Virus record (IMG/VR): IMGVR_UViG_3300020478_000072
Span: 1-23,060 of that record
Source of the DNA: a virus
DNA length: 23,060 nt
Strand: one strand, 5' to 3'
Position numbers and translations under genes: made by a program. Positions 1-8,195 of the stretch are shown one piece after another (positions within the stretch are counted from its first letter, which is position 1; each line of letters opens with the position of its first letter). The notes beneath the pieces are model-generated. The model did not search any database and was not told where the DNA came from. It was given only the letters and a program-made list of their open reading frames with translations.

Positions 1-2
1 TT

Positions 3-419
3 GGTTATAAAGTAAAAGATGTATTAAGATTAAAATTTAATATGATACAACCACATCCAGATTTCAAAGAAGGTATGTATAACACAGCACATATTGATGA
101 TGAAGAAATGGCACAACATTTTGTTTTAATTTATTATCCAATAGATTCTGATGGCGATACTTATTTGTTTAATGAGAAATTTGATAAGCTAAAGAAACCA
201 GAAAAACTAACTATACATAAGAGAATATCACCAAAAGCAAATAGGTGTATTATGTTTAAAGGAAATAGATTCCACGCAAGTGCTAATCCAATGAAAAATG
301 AAATGAGAATTGTTTTAAATTGTAATTTTTCTTTATTAGAAAAAGAAGAGTTTAATGAACATAATAGAGATACAAGAAATGATCCTTTTAAAGGAACAAG
401 TATAGAAGGTAAAGACTAA
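3..419 (+). CDS. 2-oxoglutarate/Fe(II)-dependent oxygenase, 3' part (5' end outside window)
   Basis: The reading frame is open from position 3 through the first ATG (42) with no stop, so the gene very probably starts left of the window. The double-stranded beta-helix metal site is visible: an H-x-D pair (HID, about 17 residues after the ATG at 42), a distal His in the segment RFHAS, and an Arg about 11 residues later (EMRIV) in the usual place for binding 2-oxoglutarate. Members of this superfamily oxidise an amino acid, nucleobase or small molecule using O2 and 2OG; the substrate here cannot be told. It overlaps the next gene by one base (TAATG), suggesting translational coupling with the terminase genes. 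Small 2OG oxygenases are common in marine T4-like phages. Confidence 0.75.
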   Translation, partial: GYKVKDVLRLKFNMIQPHPDFKEGMYNTAHIDDEEMAQHFVLIYYPIDSDGDTYLFNEKFDKLKKPEKLTIHKRISPKANRCIMFKGNRFHASANPMKNEMRIVLNCNFSLLEKEEFNEHNRDTRNDPFKGTSIEGKD

Positions 420-904
420 TGGGAAAACTAGAAGACAAAGTAAATGATATTTTAGGCATTAAGGAAGAAAGTACTCCTGTCGCTGAATTAATGGTGCAAG
501 AGAAAAAAGTTCCTGTGCCTAGACAAGAGGATCCTAAAAAGGACGATATAGATAACGATTACAAATATAGTAGAGAGAATTATTATAATCTTATTGAGAG
601 AGGACAAGACGCAATACAAGGTATATTAGATGTTGCAAAAGAAGGACAACATCCAAGAGCATATGAAGTTGCAGGTGCATTAATTAAAAATGTAGCAGAC
701 ACCGTTGATAAATTACAAGACTTACAAGCTAAATTATCAAAATTAAAAGAGGTGCCTAATAAGACAACTGCCAATATCAAAAATGCTTTATTTGTTGGGA
801 GTACTACAGACTTGCAAAAGATGTTAAAAGATAAAAAAATTAAAACAACTTCAGAAACAATGCAAGATGAATTAGAACCAATAGAGACAAAAGATGATAA
901 GTAA
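419..904 (+). CDS. 16: Terminase small subunit, gp16-like
   Basis: 161 residues, close to T4 gp16 (164). The protein is highly charged. Its central helical region (about residues 53-110) resembles the gp16 core, including the segments NLIERGQDAI and HPRAYEVAGALIKNVAD followed by a coiled-coil-like LQDLQAKLSKLK. Gp16 oligomers recognise concatemeric DNA and regulate the gp17 packaging motor. It starts at a TAATG overlap with the upstream oxygenase and overlaps the gp17 start by 11 bases. The call rests on this motif plus its place directly before gp17. Confidence 0.88.
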   Translation: MGKLEDKVNDILGIKEESTPVAELMVQEKKVPVPRQEDPKKDDIDNDYKYSRENYYNLIERGQDAIQGILDVAKEGQHPRAYEVAGALIKNVADTVDKLQDLQAKLSKLKEVPNKTTANIKNALFVGSTTDLQKMLKDKKIKTTSETMQDELEPIETKDDK

Positions 905-2531
905 TGACGCATATTTAGGTAATCCTAATTTAAAAAAATCAGGTGTTCAATCCGAGTTCACAAAAGAACAGGTTGAGGAGTTTGCGAAGTGTAGTGGAGA
1001 CCCATTATACTTTATTAAAAACTATGTAAAGATTGTATCGCTTGATGAAGGTTTAGTTCCTTTCACAACTTATAAGTTCCAAGATAAGATGATTGATACT
1101 ATGCACAACAATAGGTTTTCAATCTATAAACTACCTAGACAAAGTGGTAAATCTACAACTATCATATCTTACTTATTACATTATGCGTTATTTAATCCCA
1201 ATTCAAGTATAGCAATTCTTGCCAATAAATCTTCTACTGCTAGAGATATATTGGGAAGATTACAACTAGCTTATGAAAACTTACCTAAATGGTTACAACA
1301 AGGTGTATTGAATTGGAACAAAGGTAATATTGAATTAGAAAATGGAAGTAAAATAGTTGCGGCCGCTACATCTTCAAGTGCTGTCCGAGGTGGTTCATAT
1401 AATATAATATTCCTTGACGAGTTTGCTTTCGTACCTACAACGATTGCCGAACAATTTTTTAGTTCTGTTTATCCTACTATTACTTCTGGTAAATCAACTA
1501 AAGTAATTATAGTATCAACTCCACACGGAATGAATCAGTTTTATAAACTATGGATAGATAGTGAGAACGGAAAAAATAATTATGTTCCATTAGAAGTACA
1601 TTGGTCAGAAGTACCAGGTAGAGACGCAAAATGGAAAGAAGAAACAATTAGAAATACATCGGAAGCACAATTTGCTAGTGAGTTTGAGTGTGAATTTTTA
1701 GGTAGTATAGATACATTAATAGCTGCCTCAAAAATAAAAGCGACACCGTATATTACACCACTTAAAACAAATGGTAGATTAAGTATCTTTGAAGAACCTG
1801 TAAAAGGCAACACATATCTATGTACGGTTGATGTTGCCAGAGGTACATTAAAAGATTATTCAGCATTTATTGTTTTTGATGTAACCAACTTGCCTTATAG
1901 AGTGGTTGCTACATTTAGAGACAATGAAATTAAACCTATGTTATTTCCAGAAATGATTGCTAAAGTATGTAAGCAATATGACAATGCACATATACTTGTT
2001 GAAGTAAATGATATAGGCGCTCAGATTTCAGATGGACTACATTTTGAAATTGAGTATCCAAATGTATTAATGACTACACAAAAAGGTAGAGCAGGTCAAA
2101 TCCTAGGTGCTATGTTCAGTCAAAGAGGAAGCCAATTAGGTGTTCGTATGACAAAACAGGTAAAGAAAATGGGTACTGCTAATATAAAATCAATTGTAGA
2201 AAGTGATAAACTAGTTATAAATGACTTCAATATTATAGAAGAAATGTCTACTTATACCCGAAAAAATCAATCTTGGCAGGCAGAAGAAGGTTGTAATGAC
2301 GACTATATGACCTGTCTAGTTATACTTGGTTGGGTTGCAAATCAAAGGTTTTTTAAGGAAATGACAGACAGAAACATACGAGCAGAAATGTACAAAGAAC
2401 AAGAGAAGTTAATAGAGCAAGATATGGCACCTTTTGGCTTTGTAGATGATGGTATAACCAAAGAGGAAGACAAACCGACCGTAGATGAATATGGAACGGT
2501 CTGGCATCCTGTAGTACGCAAAGGACAATAG
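894..2531 (+). CDS. 17: Terminase large subunit, gp17-like ATPase/nuclease
   Basis: DNA-packaging motor and headful nuclease. The N-terminal ATPase has the terminase-style Walker A RQSGKST (residues 82-88), Walker B IIFLDE (171-176) and a coupling STP motif (208-210). The C-terminal RNase H-fold nuclease shows its acidic residues in TVD (Asp313), VEVND (Glu370/Asp373) and CNDD (Asp469/470), matching the order of T4 D401/E458/D542. At 545 residues it is a little shorter than T4 gp17 (610). The start lies inside the end of gp16, as in T4. A GCGGCCGC octamer at 1359-1366, within codons for V-A-A-A, is unusually GC-rich for this genome. Confidence 0.97.
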   Translation: MISNDAYLGNPNLKKSGVQSEFTKEQVEEFAKCSGDPLYFIKNYVKIVSLDEGLVPFTTYKFQDKMIDTMHNNRFSIYKLPRQSGKSTTIISYLLHYALFNPNSSIAILANKSSTARDILGRLQLAYENLPKWLQQGVLNWNKGNIELENGSKIVAAATSSSAVRGGSYNIIFLDEFAFVPTTIAEQFFSSVYPTITSGKSTKVIIVSTPHGMNQFYKLWIDSENGKNNYVPLEVHWSEVPGRDAKWKEETIRNTSEAQFASEFECEFLGSIDTLIAASKIKATPYITPLKTNGRLSIFEEPVKGNTYLCTVDVARGTLKDYSAFIVFDVTNLPYRVVATFRDNEIKPMLFPEMIAKVCKQYDNAHILVEVNDIGAQISDGLHFEIEYPNVLMTTQKGRAGQILGAMFSQRGSQLGVRMTKQVKKMGTANIKSIVESDKLVINDFNIIEEMSTYTRKNQSWQAEEGCNDDYMTCLVILGWVANQRFFKEMTDRNIRAEMYKEQEKLIEQDMAPFGFVDDGITKEEDKPTVDEYGTVWHPVVRKGQ

Positions 2532-2547
2532 TATAGATTTGGTTAAT

Positions 2548-2555
2548 CATAAATA
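2548..2555 (+). promoter_or_regulatory. Possible late promoter (CATAAATA) upstream of gp18
   Basis: One mismatch from the T4 late consensus TATAAATA. It lies in the 139-base gap before the sheath gene, where a late promoter would be expected. Predicted initiation near 2561 would leave a leader of about 110 nt. Weaker than the exact boxes at 8164, 8850 and 11517. Confidence 0.4.
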
Positions 2556-2621
2556 TAAGCAATTGAGAAATTTGAATATGGGCGTATGAATAATACGACT
2601 TTTGAACAATAAGGTAAATTA

Positions 2622-2641
2622 TGTATTTAAATTTAAATACA
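2622..2641 (+). repeat. 20-bp perfect AT-rich palindrome in gp18 leader
   Basis: Positions 2622-2641 read the same on both strands and contain two overlapping TTTAAA units. The palindrome ends 15 bases before the gp18 ribosome-binding site (AGAGGAG, 2656-2662), so it could form an AU hairpin in the leader or bind a dimeric protein. A smaller inverted repeat, CGTAT-GAATA-ATACG, lies at 2583-2597. Function unknown. Confidence 0.6.
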
Positions 2642-2670
2642 AAAACAAATAATAAAGAGGAGAAAACCTA

Positions 2671-4611
2671 ATGGCATTTCAAGTATCACCAGGAGTTCTC
2701 GTACAAGAAAAGGATTTAACTAATATAATCCCAGCTGTATCTACTAGTATTGGAGCATATGCTTTCAATTCTACAAGAGGTCCAGTAGGAGAGGTAACAC
2801 TTATCTCTTCCGAACAAGATTTTGTTAGTGTTTTTGGAAAACCAACTGCAAGCAACTTTGAAGAGTATTTTACTGCTTCATCTTTCCTTCAGTATTCCAA
2901 TGCCCTAAAAGTTGTACGAACAGAAAATACTGGTATAAAAAACGCTGTAACCAATTCAGGTACAGCACTATTGATCCGACACACGGATCATTATAGTTCT
3001 ACATACTTAGCGGATGGTGCTTATACAGGAATCTCTGGCATTGAGTTTGCTGCTAGAACAGCGGGAGCTTGGGGTAATGGATTAAAAGTATCTGTTTGTC
3101 CTTCAGCGACTGCTTATGAACAAGAAGGCGTAACCACGGTTTCTGATTCAGCTGTAGCAGTAGGCGATACACAAATCACGGTAGCAAGTGGAACCAACAT
3201 TGGTGTTGGTGACATTATATCTTTCTCATCTACGGCAGGAACTAACGACTATGATGACGGCCTAGAATACGAGGTTACTAATGTTTCATCTAACGATATT
3301 ACATTTAAGAAAAAAGTAGGTACTGGTGGACTTGGAGCAATCTGTCCAAACGGTGCTAATGTAAGACGAAGATGGCAATATTATGACCAAGTAAATGGAG
3401 CACCTGGAACATCTCCAGATGTTGAAAAAGCAGGAAGAAGTAATGACGAGCTACACTTGGTTGTTGTGGATGCAGACGGTTCAGTAAACGGTACTAAAGA
3501 CGAAGTATTAGAGATATACGAAAAAGTATCAAAGGCAAAAGACGCCAAGGATGCAGGTGGTTCAAATAATTTCTATGCAGAAGTTATTTACAGAAAATCA
3601 TCTTTCATCTATTGGGGAGACCACAACGCAAACGGAACTAATTGGGGAGATTCAAAAACGGCAGCTACTTCTGCTTATACAGATGTTACCGCTCCTATCG
3701 CACTAACCTTTTCTGGTGGTGTAGATGGTACGGTTACTGATGGAGCAAGAAAGACTGCGTTTGAGAAATTTGCTGATTCAGAAACGGTTGATGTTGGATT
3801 AATAATGGCTGGAAACGCTTCCGCTACTTTAATCGGTGATTTAATTACAATCGCTGAACAAAGAAAAGATTGTGTAGTGTTTGCTAGTCCTGAAAGGTCC
3901 GATGTAGTCAACATCACTTCTGCGATAACACAAACGAAAAATGTATTAGCATTTTTTAATACAATTCGTTCATCATCTTACATAGTTTTTGATAGTGGTT
4001 ACAAATATACATACGACAGATATAACGATGTCTATAGATATGTTCCACTAAACGGAGATATGGCTGGCTTATGTGCTAGAACAGACCTAACTAACGATCC
4101 TTGGTTTAGTCCTGCTGGATTAAATAGAGGTATTATTAGAGGTGCTGTTAAATTGGCATATAGTCCTAATAAAACTCAAAGAGACGAGTTATATAGAGCT
4201 AGAATCAATCCTGTTGTTTCATTCCCTGGACAAGGTATTATCTTGTTTGGAGATAAAACTGGATTAACTACTCCATCTGCGTTTGACAGAATCAATGTCA
4301 GAAAATTGTTTATCGTATTAGAGAAGGCAATCGCTACTGCTTCTAAATTCCAACTATTTGAATTCAACGATGAATTCACTAGAGCTGGTTTTAGAAATAT
4401 GGTAGAACCTTTTTTAAGAGAAGTACAAGGTAGACGAGGTATCACAGACTTTTTAGTAGTGTGTGATGAAACTAACAACACAGGCGAAGTAATTGATAGA
4501 AATGAATTCATTGCTGAGATTTATATTAAACCAGCAAGAAGCATTAACTTTATCACATTATCTTTCGTTGCAACGAGAACTGGCGTGGCTTTTGAAGAAG
4601 TCGCAGGTTAA
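2671..4611 (+). CDS. 18: Contractile tail sheath protein, gp18-like
   Basis: 646 residues, against 659 for T4 gp18. The N terminus (FQVSPGVLVQEKDLTNIIPAVSTSIGA) is the typical sheath opening that interlinks neighbouring subunits. The C-terminal domain shows the conserved block with LYRARINPV, GIILFGDKT and NVRKLFIVLEKAI, followed by a final beta-rich segment. The sheath surrounds the tail tube and contracts during infection. The middle third (about residues 100-250) is the variable, surface-exposed part. Translation starts at an ATG behind a strong AGAGGAG site. It is followed 23 bases later by the tube gene, as in T4. Confidence 0.96.
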   Translation: MAFQVSPGVLVQEKDLTNIIPAVSTSIGAYAFNSTRGPVGEVTLISSEQDFVSVFGKPTASNFEEYFTASSFLQYSNALKVVRTENTGIKNAVTNSGTALLIRHTDHYSSTYLADGAYTGISGIEFAARTAGAWGNGLKVSVCPSATAYEQEGVTTVSDSAVAVGDTQITVASGTNIGVGDIISFSSTAGTNDYDDGLEYEVTNVSSNDITFKKKVGTGGLGAICPNGANVRRRWQYYDQVNGAPGTSPDVEKAGRSNDELHLVVVDADGSVNGTKDEVLEIYEKVSKAKDAKDAGGSNNFYAEVIYRKSSFIYWGDHNANGTNWGDSKTAATSAYTDVTAPIALTFSGGVDGTVTDGARKTAFEKFADSETVDVGLIMAGNASATLIGDLITIAEQRKDCVVFASPERSDVVNITSAITQTKNVLAFFNTIRSSSYIVFDSGYKYTYDRYNDVYRYVPLNGDMAGLCARTDLTNDPWFSPAGLNRGIIRGAVKLAYSPNKTQRDELYRARINPVVSFPGQGIILFGDKTGLTTPSAFDRINVRKLFIVLEKAIATASKFQLFEFNDEFTRAGFRNMVEPFLREVQGRRGITDFLVVCDETNNTGEVIDRNEFIAEIYIKPARSINFITLSFVATRTGVAFEEVAG

Positions 4612-4634
4612 TAGGTAAAGAGGAGAAATAAAAA

Positions 4635-5162
4635 ATGGCAAACATAAATGACTTCAAAACCAAACTTGCAGGCGGCGGAGCTCGTAAGAACCAGTTTAAG
4701 GTAACTATGCCTTTTCCTGGTTACGCACAAGTTGGTGGAGAAACAGAAGAACTGGCGTTCCTAGTACAAACTACTACTATTCCAGCTATGACACTTGGAC
4801 TTACAACGGTTAATTTCCGTGGTAGACCAATATACTTAGCAGGTGATAGAACATTTGAAGCTTGGGATATTACGGTACTTAACGATACAAACTTTAGATT
4901 AAGAGACGCATTTGAAAGATGGCAAAATGGTATTAATAATATGTCAGATAACGAAGGATTAACAAATCCTGTTGATTATCAAGTTGACGCATTTATTGAC
5001 CACCTTGACAGAAATGGCGCTACTATTAAATCTTATACTATGAGAGGATGTTTTCCAATATCCGTAAGTAGTATTGAGTTAGATATGGCACCAACGGACA
5101 ATGTTGAGACTTTTGATGTTTCGTTTAGATACCTAAATTTTGAAGCGAGAACGACTACTTAA
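4635..5162 (+). CDS. 19: Tail tube protein, gp19-like
   Basis: 175 residues (T4 gp19: 163). The start MANINDFKTKLAGGGARKNQFKV, the segment VQTTTIPAMTLG and the later NFRGRPIYLAGDRTF are typical of T4-type tube monomers, which stack as hexameric rings inside the sheath. It sits between the sheath and portal genes as in T4. A strong ribosome-binding site, AAGAGGAG, lies about 10 bases upstream of the ATG. No promoter is visible in the 23-base gap, so it is probably co-transcribed with the sheath. Confidence 0.96.
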   Translation: MANINDFKTKLAGGGARKNQFKVTMPFPGYAQVGGETEELAFLVQTTTIPAMTLGLTTVNFRGRPIYLAGDRTFEAWDITVLNDTNFRLRDAFERWQNGINNMSDNEGLTNPVDYQVDAFIDHLDRNGATIKSYTMRGCFPISVSSIELDMAPTDNVETFDVSFRYLNFEARTTT

Positions 5163-5168
5163 TAGTTG

Positions 5169-5176
5169 AATAAATA
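5169..5176 (+). promoter_or_regulatory. Possible weak late promoter (AATAAATA) before gp20
   Basis: One mismatch from TATAAATA, in the 39-base gap between the tube and portal genes. The same octamer also occurs inside coding sequence (for example within uvsW), so this is suggestive only. Confidence 0.25.
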
Positions 5177-5201
5177 ATAAAGAACAAGTGAGGAAAACAT
5201 A

Positions 5202-6725
5202 ATGGCGGAACTTTTCGGTTTTCAAATAACTAGAGTTAAACAAACTCCAGACCCGAAACAAAGTTTTACACAACCTAAAGCGGATGACGGTACACAAACC
5301 GTCGCCGCTGGAGGTTATTTTGGTCAGTACCTTGATATGGAAGGTACTGCTAAAACTGAGCAAGACTTAATTCGTAGGTATAGGGAGATTTCAATACATC
5401 CAGAATGCGATATGGCCGTTGAAGATATAGTCAACGAAGCTATTGTTGCAAACGAGATTGAGAAAGATCCAGTTAGAGTAGACCTAAGCGATACAGACTT
5501 TTCTGATAACATTAAAAGAAAAGTTGAAGATGAATTTAAAGAAGTTTTAAGACTTCTAAACTTTTCTACGAAAGGACACGATATATTTCGTAGATGGTAT
5601 GTAGATGGAAGAATTTACTATCATAAAATAATTGATAGAGATTCTCCAATTAAGGGTATTACAGAATTAAGATATATTGACCCGAGAAAAATTAAGAAGA
5701 TAAGAGAAATTAAAAAAGGTAGACCTGTTCCTATTGCAAATATACAGGTTATACACGATTATAACGAATACTTTTTATATAATGAAAAAGGTGTTGCAGG
5801 ACCAGGAATGGCAAGTGGTGGATTAAAAATCGCTACAGACGCTATTACTTTTTGTCCAAGTGGTTTAGTTGACTTGAATAAGAATATGGTTATGTCTTAT
5901 ATGCACAAAGCAATTAAACCTGTCAATCAATTAAGAATGATTGAAGACGCTGTTGTTATATACAGAATTGCAAGAGCACCTGAAAGAAGAATTTTTAAAA
6001 TTGATGTAGGTAATTTACCTAAAGTAAAAGCAGAACAATATTTGCGTGATGTAATGGCAAGATACAGAAACAAACTTGTCTATGACGCAAGTACTGGAGA
6101 AATTAGAGACGATAGAAACTATATGTCTATGCTTGAAGACTTTTGGTTACCAAGTAGAGAAGGTGGTAGAGGAACAGATATTACTACTCTTCCTGGTGGT
6201 CAAAATTTAGGCGAAGTTGCGGATATAGAATACTTCCAAAGAAAACTATACCGTTCGCTTAATGTACCTATTAGTAGATTAGAAGCAAGTCAAGGATTCA
6301 ATCTAGGTAGAAGTACCGAGATTACTAGAGACGAACTTAAATTTACAAAATTTGTACAAAGATTGCGTAAGAAATTTACAGAATTGTTTAGTGATTTGCT
6401 GAGAACACAATTAGTTTTAAAGGCAATCATAAACGAAGACGATTGGGTGAATGTCAAAGAGAAAATTAAATATGATTTTCTACAAGATGGTCACTTCTCG
6501 GAACTGAAAAATGCTGAATTATTAAAAGAAAGAATAATGTTGGCAAATGATGTACGAGACTATGTTGGTAAATATTTTTCAGTTAAGTATGTTAGACAAA
6601 ATATACTTAAACAATCTGAAAGAGAAATAGCTGATATAGACAGACAAATTAAGAAAGAAATTAATGATGGTATCATATCTAGTCCAACCGTTCAGGTTAC
6701 TGGAGATGAAACTGATATAATATAG
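5202..6725 (+). CDS. 20: Portal vertex protein, gp20-like
   Basis: 507 residues (T4 gp20: 524). This is the dodecameric ring at the unique head vertex through which DNA is packaged and ejected, and which nucleates prohead assembly. Diagnostic stretches include HPECDMAVEDIVNEAI near residue 66, ELRYIDPRKIKKIREI, RIARAPERRIFKIDVGNLP, FWLPSREGGRGTDI and LYRSLNVPISRLE. The ATG follows a GAGG ribosome-binding site. It lies between the tube gene and the gp67-like core gene as in T4. Confidence 0.97.
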   Translation: MAELFGFQITRVKQTPDPKQSFTQPKADDGTQTVAAGGYFGQYLDMEGTAKTEQDLIRRYREISIHPECDMAVEDIVNEAIVANEIEKDPVRVDLSDTDFSDNIKRKVEDEFKEVLRLLNFSTKGHDIFRRWYVDGRIYYHKIIDRDSPIKGITELRYIDPRKIKKIREIKKGRPVPIANIQVIHDYNEYFLYNEKGVAGPGMASGGLKIATDAITFCPSGLVDLNKNMVMSYMHKAIKPVNQLRMIEDAVVIYRIARAPERRIFKIDVGNLPKVKAEQYLRDVMARYRNKLVYDASTGEIRDDRNYMSMLEDFWLPSREGGRGTDITTLPGGQNLGEVADIEYFQRKLYRSLNVPISRLEASQGFNLGRSTEITRDELKFTKFVQRLRKKFTELFSDLLRTQLVLKAIINEDDWVNVKEKIKYDFLQDGHFSELKNAELLKERIMLANDVRDYVGKYFSVKYVRQNILKQSEREIADIDRQIKKEINDGIISSPTVQVTGDETDII

Positions 6726-6735
6726 GAGAAAAAAT

Positions 6736-7122
6736 ATGGCTGATAATGAAACAAAACAGACAGATACAGAAAAGTTTGTTGATAAACTTGCAAGTGGTGA
6801 TAACAAAAGTGCTGGTGAAGCATTTAAAGACGCATTAAGAAATAAAGTTGGTGACGCTTTGGATGCTAGCAGAAAAGATTATGCGAGTAATCTATTTAAT
6901 GCTGCTAGGGATGTTATGACACAAACGCCTGGACAGGCAGAACCTCATTCGGATCCTAAACCAGAAGTGGCTGATCCGATTGCTCAGACTGCAACAAGGG
7001 ATGATGTACAAACAGCAATGACGCCAGATGGAGCTGCTAATGCTACACCTGCTGATACGGCACCTGCCGAAACAGCACCTGCAGAAGCACCTGCTGATTC
7101 TGGTTCAGAACAAAGTAATTAA
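6736..7122 (+). CDS. 67: Prohead core protein, gp67-like
   Basis: 128 residues. Residues about 12-58 (including KFVDKLASGDNKSAGEAFKD, then ALRNKV and LFNAARDVM) match the pattern of the T4 gp67 helical core: a short stretch with Lys/Asp, 'A..AF..AL..K..DAL', and a second helix of similar spacing. It sits immediately after the portal, where gene 67 sits in T4. The T4 protein (80 residues) has an acidic tail. Here the tail is instead low-complexity Ala/Pro/Thr/Glu with repeated APAET/APAEAP units (about residues 95-120). Gp67 helps form the scaffolding core and is degraded by the prohead protease. An AGGAG ribosome-binding site precedes the ATG. Confidence 0.65.
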   Translation: MADNETKQTDTEKFVDKLASGDNKSAGEAFKDALRNKVGDALDASRKDYASNLFNAARDVMTQTPGQAEPHSDPKPEVADPIAQTATRDDVQTAMTPDGAANATPADTAPAETAPAEAPADSGSEQSN

Positions 7123-7136
7123 CAGGAGAATAAAAA

Positions 7137-7373
7137 ATGGCATTAACGGTATCAAGTATAGTTGGTAATGTATCAGGTTTTATCGGTAACGACAAATATA
7201 TAAATCTTTCGCCATCAATGAAAGAAGCAGTTAAACAATTAATTGAATCTTTAGATGGTGTTGATTGGTCGCAACCACAAGATTTGGTTAACATTATTGA
7301 AACTAAAGTATCAGAAGTAGCGGCGGCAACGGGAGTTGTTGAAGCAGACATTAAAGCATACTTTGAAGAGTAA
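7137..7373 (+). CDS. Small hypothetical protein in prohead region
   Basis: 78 residues, not recognised. Predominantly helical by eye with an acidic end, no cysteines, no membrane segment. The motif LSPSMKEAVKQLIESLDGVDW suggests a compact helical domain. A good ribosome-binding site (ACAGGAG) precedes the ATG, and the gene lies 14 bases after the gp67-like gene. In T4, gene 68 (a small core protein) occupies about this position, but I see no convincing similarity. Real gene status is supported by spacing, codon use and ribosome-binding site. Confidence 0.7.
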   Translation: MALTVSSIVGNVSGFIGNDKYINLSPSMKEAVKQLIESLDGVDWSQPQDLVNIIETKVSEVAAATGVVEADIKAYFEE

Positions 7374-7378
7374 GAAAT

Positions 7379-7750
7379 ATGACTTTAGTTGTCAATACAA
7401 AAGTTGATGACACCAATAAGGCAATTATAACTGCTAGTGGTGTAGGCGAAGATAGCGGAACTTTATTTAGCTCCGACAAGAGTATATCATTAGCGAATGT
7501 ATATTATGAGATAAGAGGAAATGATTACGAAAATGAAATCTATCCAAAAGTGACTCTTACACTCGGAGACCAAACTTTAGTTTTAGAAAGGTTTGGTAAT
7601 TGGGGATTAAAAGAAGGAGAAGCACGAAAGGTTATAGACCAAAAATTAGATACGGCTACTGAATTAAAAGTTTCTGCTGATAAAGAAGTTAGTAAGTTTG
7701 ACTTGGCAGTAGAAGTACAAAAAGAAACAGAATTAGGACCAAATAGTTAG
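7379..7750 (+). CDS. Hypothetical beta-rich protein
   Basis: 123 residues, family not recognised. Alternating hydrophobic strands (TLVVNTKV, NKAIITASG, ANVYYEIRG, PKVTLTLGDQTLVLERF) suggest an all-beta domain, followed by a charged helical tail (EGEARKVIDQKL onward). It begins 5 bases after the preceding stop with only a weak ribosome-binding site, so translation is probably coupled. Position among the head genes suggests a minor virion or assembly role; this is inference only. Confidence 0.65.
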   Translation: MTLVVNTKVDDTNKAIITASGVGEDSGTLFSSDKSISLANVYYEIRGNDYENEIYPKVTLTLGDQTLVLERFGNWGLKEGEARKVIDQKLDTATELKVSADKEVSKFDLAVEVQKETELGPNS

Positions 7751-7760
7751 AGGATAAAAA

Positions 7761-8156
7761 ATGGCAGACGCAATAACAACGCAAATAGTATCAGATACAG
7801 CAGGCGTAAAATATGTTGTTAAGAGAACAAACATAAGTGATGGTACTGGTGAAACTGATAGTGTGTTAGTTAATCCGACAACATCTAATTTTATGACAAC
7901 AGATGGTACCAAGACTATTGCTAAAGTCTGGTATTCAATTAATACAGCAAACTCAAAATCGGCAGTAGAGATATCCTGGGGAGGTTCTTCTGCCAACACA
8001 ACAGCACTTGTATTATCAGGAAATGGAGTTTTTGACTTTAGAACTGCAGGAAATGATATAGCTAATAACGCTACTGGTGCTACTGGTTATGTATATTTGT
8101 CAACTAAAAACTTTGCTTTACACGACAATTACACATTGATTGTTGAATTTAGATAA
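7761..8156 (+). CDS. Hypothetical beta-rich protein, possible virion/decoration protein
   Basis: 131 residues, dominated by Ser, Thr, Gly, Ala and Asn with regularly spaced beta strands (VKYVVKRTNISDGTGE, IAKVWYSINTANSKSAVEISW, NGVFDFRTAG, YTLIVEFR). The N terminus MADAITTQIVSDTAG and the block 'vwY....avei.W........LSGnG.fDF' resemble small beta-rich proteins I recall encoded near the head genes of marine phages and often annotated only as structural. A decoration-type role would fit composition and position but is not shown. Ribosome-binding site AGAGGA lies just upstream. Confidence 0.65.
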   Translation: MADAITTQIVSDTAGVKYVVKRTNISDGTGETDSVLVNPTTSNFMTTDGTKTIAKVWYSINTANSKSAVEISWGGSSANTTALVLSGNGVFDFRTAGNDIANNATGATGYVYLSTKNFALHDNYTLIVEFR

Positions 8157-8163
8157 TAAAATG

Positions 8164-8171
8164 TATAAATA
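8164..8171 (+). promoter_or_regulatory. T4-type late promoter (TATAAATA) for gp21
   Basis: Exact match to the T4 late -10 consensus, in the 39-base gap between the beta-rich gene and gp21. Initiation about 6 bases downstream (near 8177) leaves a leader of about 19 nt containing the purine-rich AAGGAAAGAGAGAG ribosome-binding region. The cognate sigma factor (gp55) is encoded at 15341. Confidence 0.85.
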
Positions 8172-8195
8172 TTAAGGAAAGAGAGAGATAGACTA

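Noticed and set aside
583-912. 109-codon minus-strand open frame opposite gp16
   Set aside because: Shadow of the gp16 frame; no start signals and random-looking composition.
1359-1366. GCGGCCGC octamer as a sign of foreign or cloned DNA
   Set aside because: It is in frame within conserved gp17 codons for alanine; GC-rich alanine runs also occur near 5299 and 7321, so it is only a curiosity.
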